Positions 5,222-5,297 of a stretch of DNA of 5,297 nt are shown here, in pieces. Made by a program: the position numbers and the translations under genes. The notes under the pieces are model-generated. The model had not been told where the DNA came from. It made no database searches and saw only the letters and a program-made list of their open reading frames with translations. Within the stretch, counting starts at the first letter, position 1. The number at the start of each line of letters is the position of its first letter. The DNA is from Gammaproteobacteria bacterium (GTDB lineage: Bacteria > Pseudomonadota > Gammaproteobacteria > Steroidobacterales > Steroidobacteraceae), in assembly GCA_003156695.1 (NCBI GenBank), contig PMHN01000322.1:10543-15839 (forward strand), written 5' to 3'.

Positions 5222-5297
5222 CTACTTCCAGTTGTGCGCTAGAGCTACAACGGCAACGATGACGCTCAATAACCCCACTGCTACGCCCGCGGCGGTC
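5222..5297 (-). CDS. C-terminal end of a small or membrane-anchored protein, cut by the window edge
   Basis: The minus-strand frame ending at TAG (5224-5222) is open to the window edge and encodes 24 visible residues: TAAGVAV, then GLLSVIVAVVALA, then HNWK and stop. This is a typical single transmembrane helix with a short basic and aromatic tail. In a filamentous phage, coat and assembly proteins often look like this, but so do holins and many host membrane proteins, and no family motif is visible. It is convergent to the DUF3653-like gene across a terminator, which fits a real gene end. Confidence 0.5.
   Translation of the reverse strand, partial: TAAGVAVGLLSVIVAVVALAHNWK

Larger units (their letters stand above)
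4028..5297. mobile_element. putative Xer-dependent integrated element (filamentous prophage or remnant), one end only
   Basis: A dif-type site is followed on its right by a hairpin-rich non-coding stretch, a DUF3653-like phage protein, a terminator and the end of a convergent membrane protein. Integration of filamentous phages at dif by host XerC/XerD is well established for Vibrio, Xanthomonas and others, and a small oppositely oriented regulator next to the attachment site fits that layout. The second boundary and diagnostic genes (Zot/pI, replication initiator, coat, single-strand binding protein) are outside the window. Which side of dif is foreign is inferred only from the phage-type gene. 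Confidence 0.55.

Noticed and set aside
4977..5297. Plus-strand frame open from the end of the DUF3653-like gene to the window edge (TTG at 4983)
   Set aside because: Strongly Arg-biased, poor ribosome binding site, and a strong rho-independent terminator lies inside it. It is best explained as antisense or intergenic GC-rich sequence, though the right edge cannot be seen.
1..5297. Second dif-like copy, CRISPR array, tRNA/rRNA gene or insertion sequence within the window
   Set aside because: Scanning by eye found only one dif core, no regularly spaced repeats, no tRNA-like cloverleaf and no transposase fragment.

Overview
The window looks like chromosomal DNA of a GC-rich gammaproteobacterium, most plausibly from the Xanthomonadales (Xanthomonas, Lysobacter or Rhodanobacter-like). 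I infer this from codon use, from a dif site with the gammaproteobacterial core, and from a DUF3653-type phage protein, a family I associate with filamentous phages and prophages of that group. The genus cannot be fixed from the sequence alone.

Left half (1-2804, all on the minus strand): a secreted alpha/beta hydrolase (2804 to 1752) is followed after 9 nt, in the same reading frame, by a SulP-family anion transporter with a C-terminal STAS domain (1742 to 60). A further coding start may abut the transporter's stop codon at the left edge. This looks like a compact operon pairing an exported esterase-like enzyme with an anion permease. The hydrolase probably starts at a TTG with an excellent ribosome binding site, which gives it a clean signal peptide.

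Middle (2805-4027): a 309-base gap, then an unrecognised 220-residue protein on the minus strand (3776 to 3114). It has a long, charged, probably disordered N-terminal half and a compact C-terminal part. Upstream of it is an intergenic stretch with two short inverted repeats.

Right part (4028-5297): the key signal is a nearly perfect 28-bp XerC/XerD recombination site (dif) at 4028-4055. To its right are a hairpin-rich non-coding stretch (4175-4251), a consensus -10 box (4491-4496), a DUF3653-like probable DNA-binding protein (4573-4986) whose ribosome binding site lies in a small hairpin loop, a rho-independent terminator (5189-5209), and the C-terminus of a convergent membrane protein that runs off the window (5297 to 5222). 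The best reading is the edge of a Xer-exploiting integrated element, probably a filamentous prophage or its remnant, inserted at dif in the chromosome terminus. The other boundary and the diagnostic phage genes (Zot/pI, replication initiator, coat) are not in the window, so this identity remains an inference.
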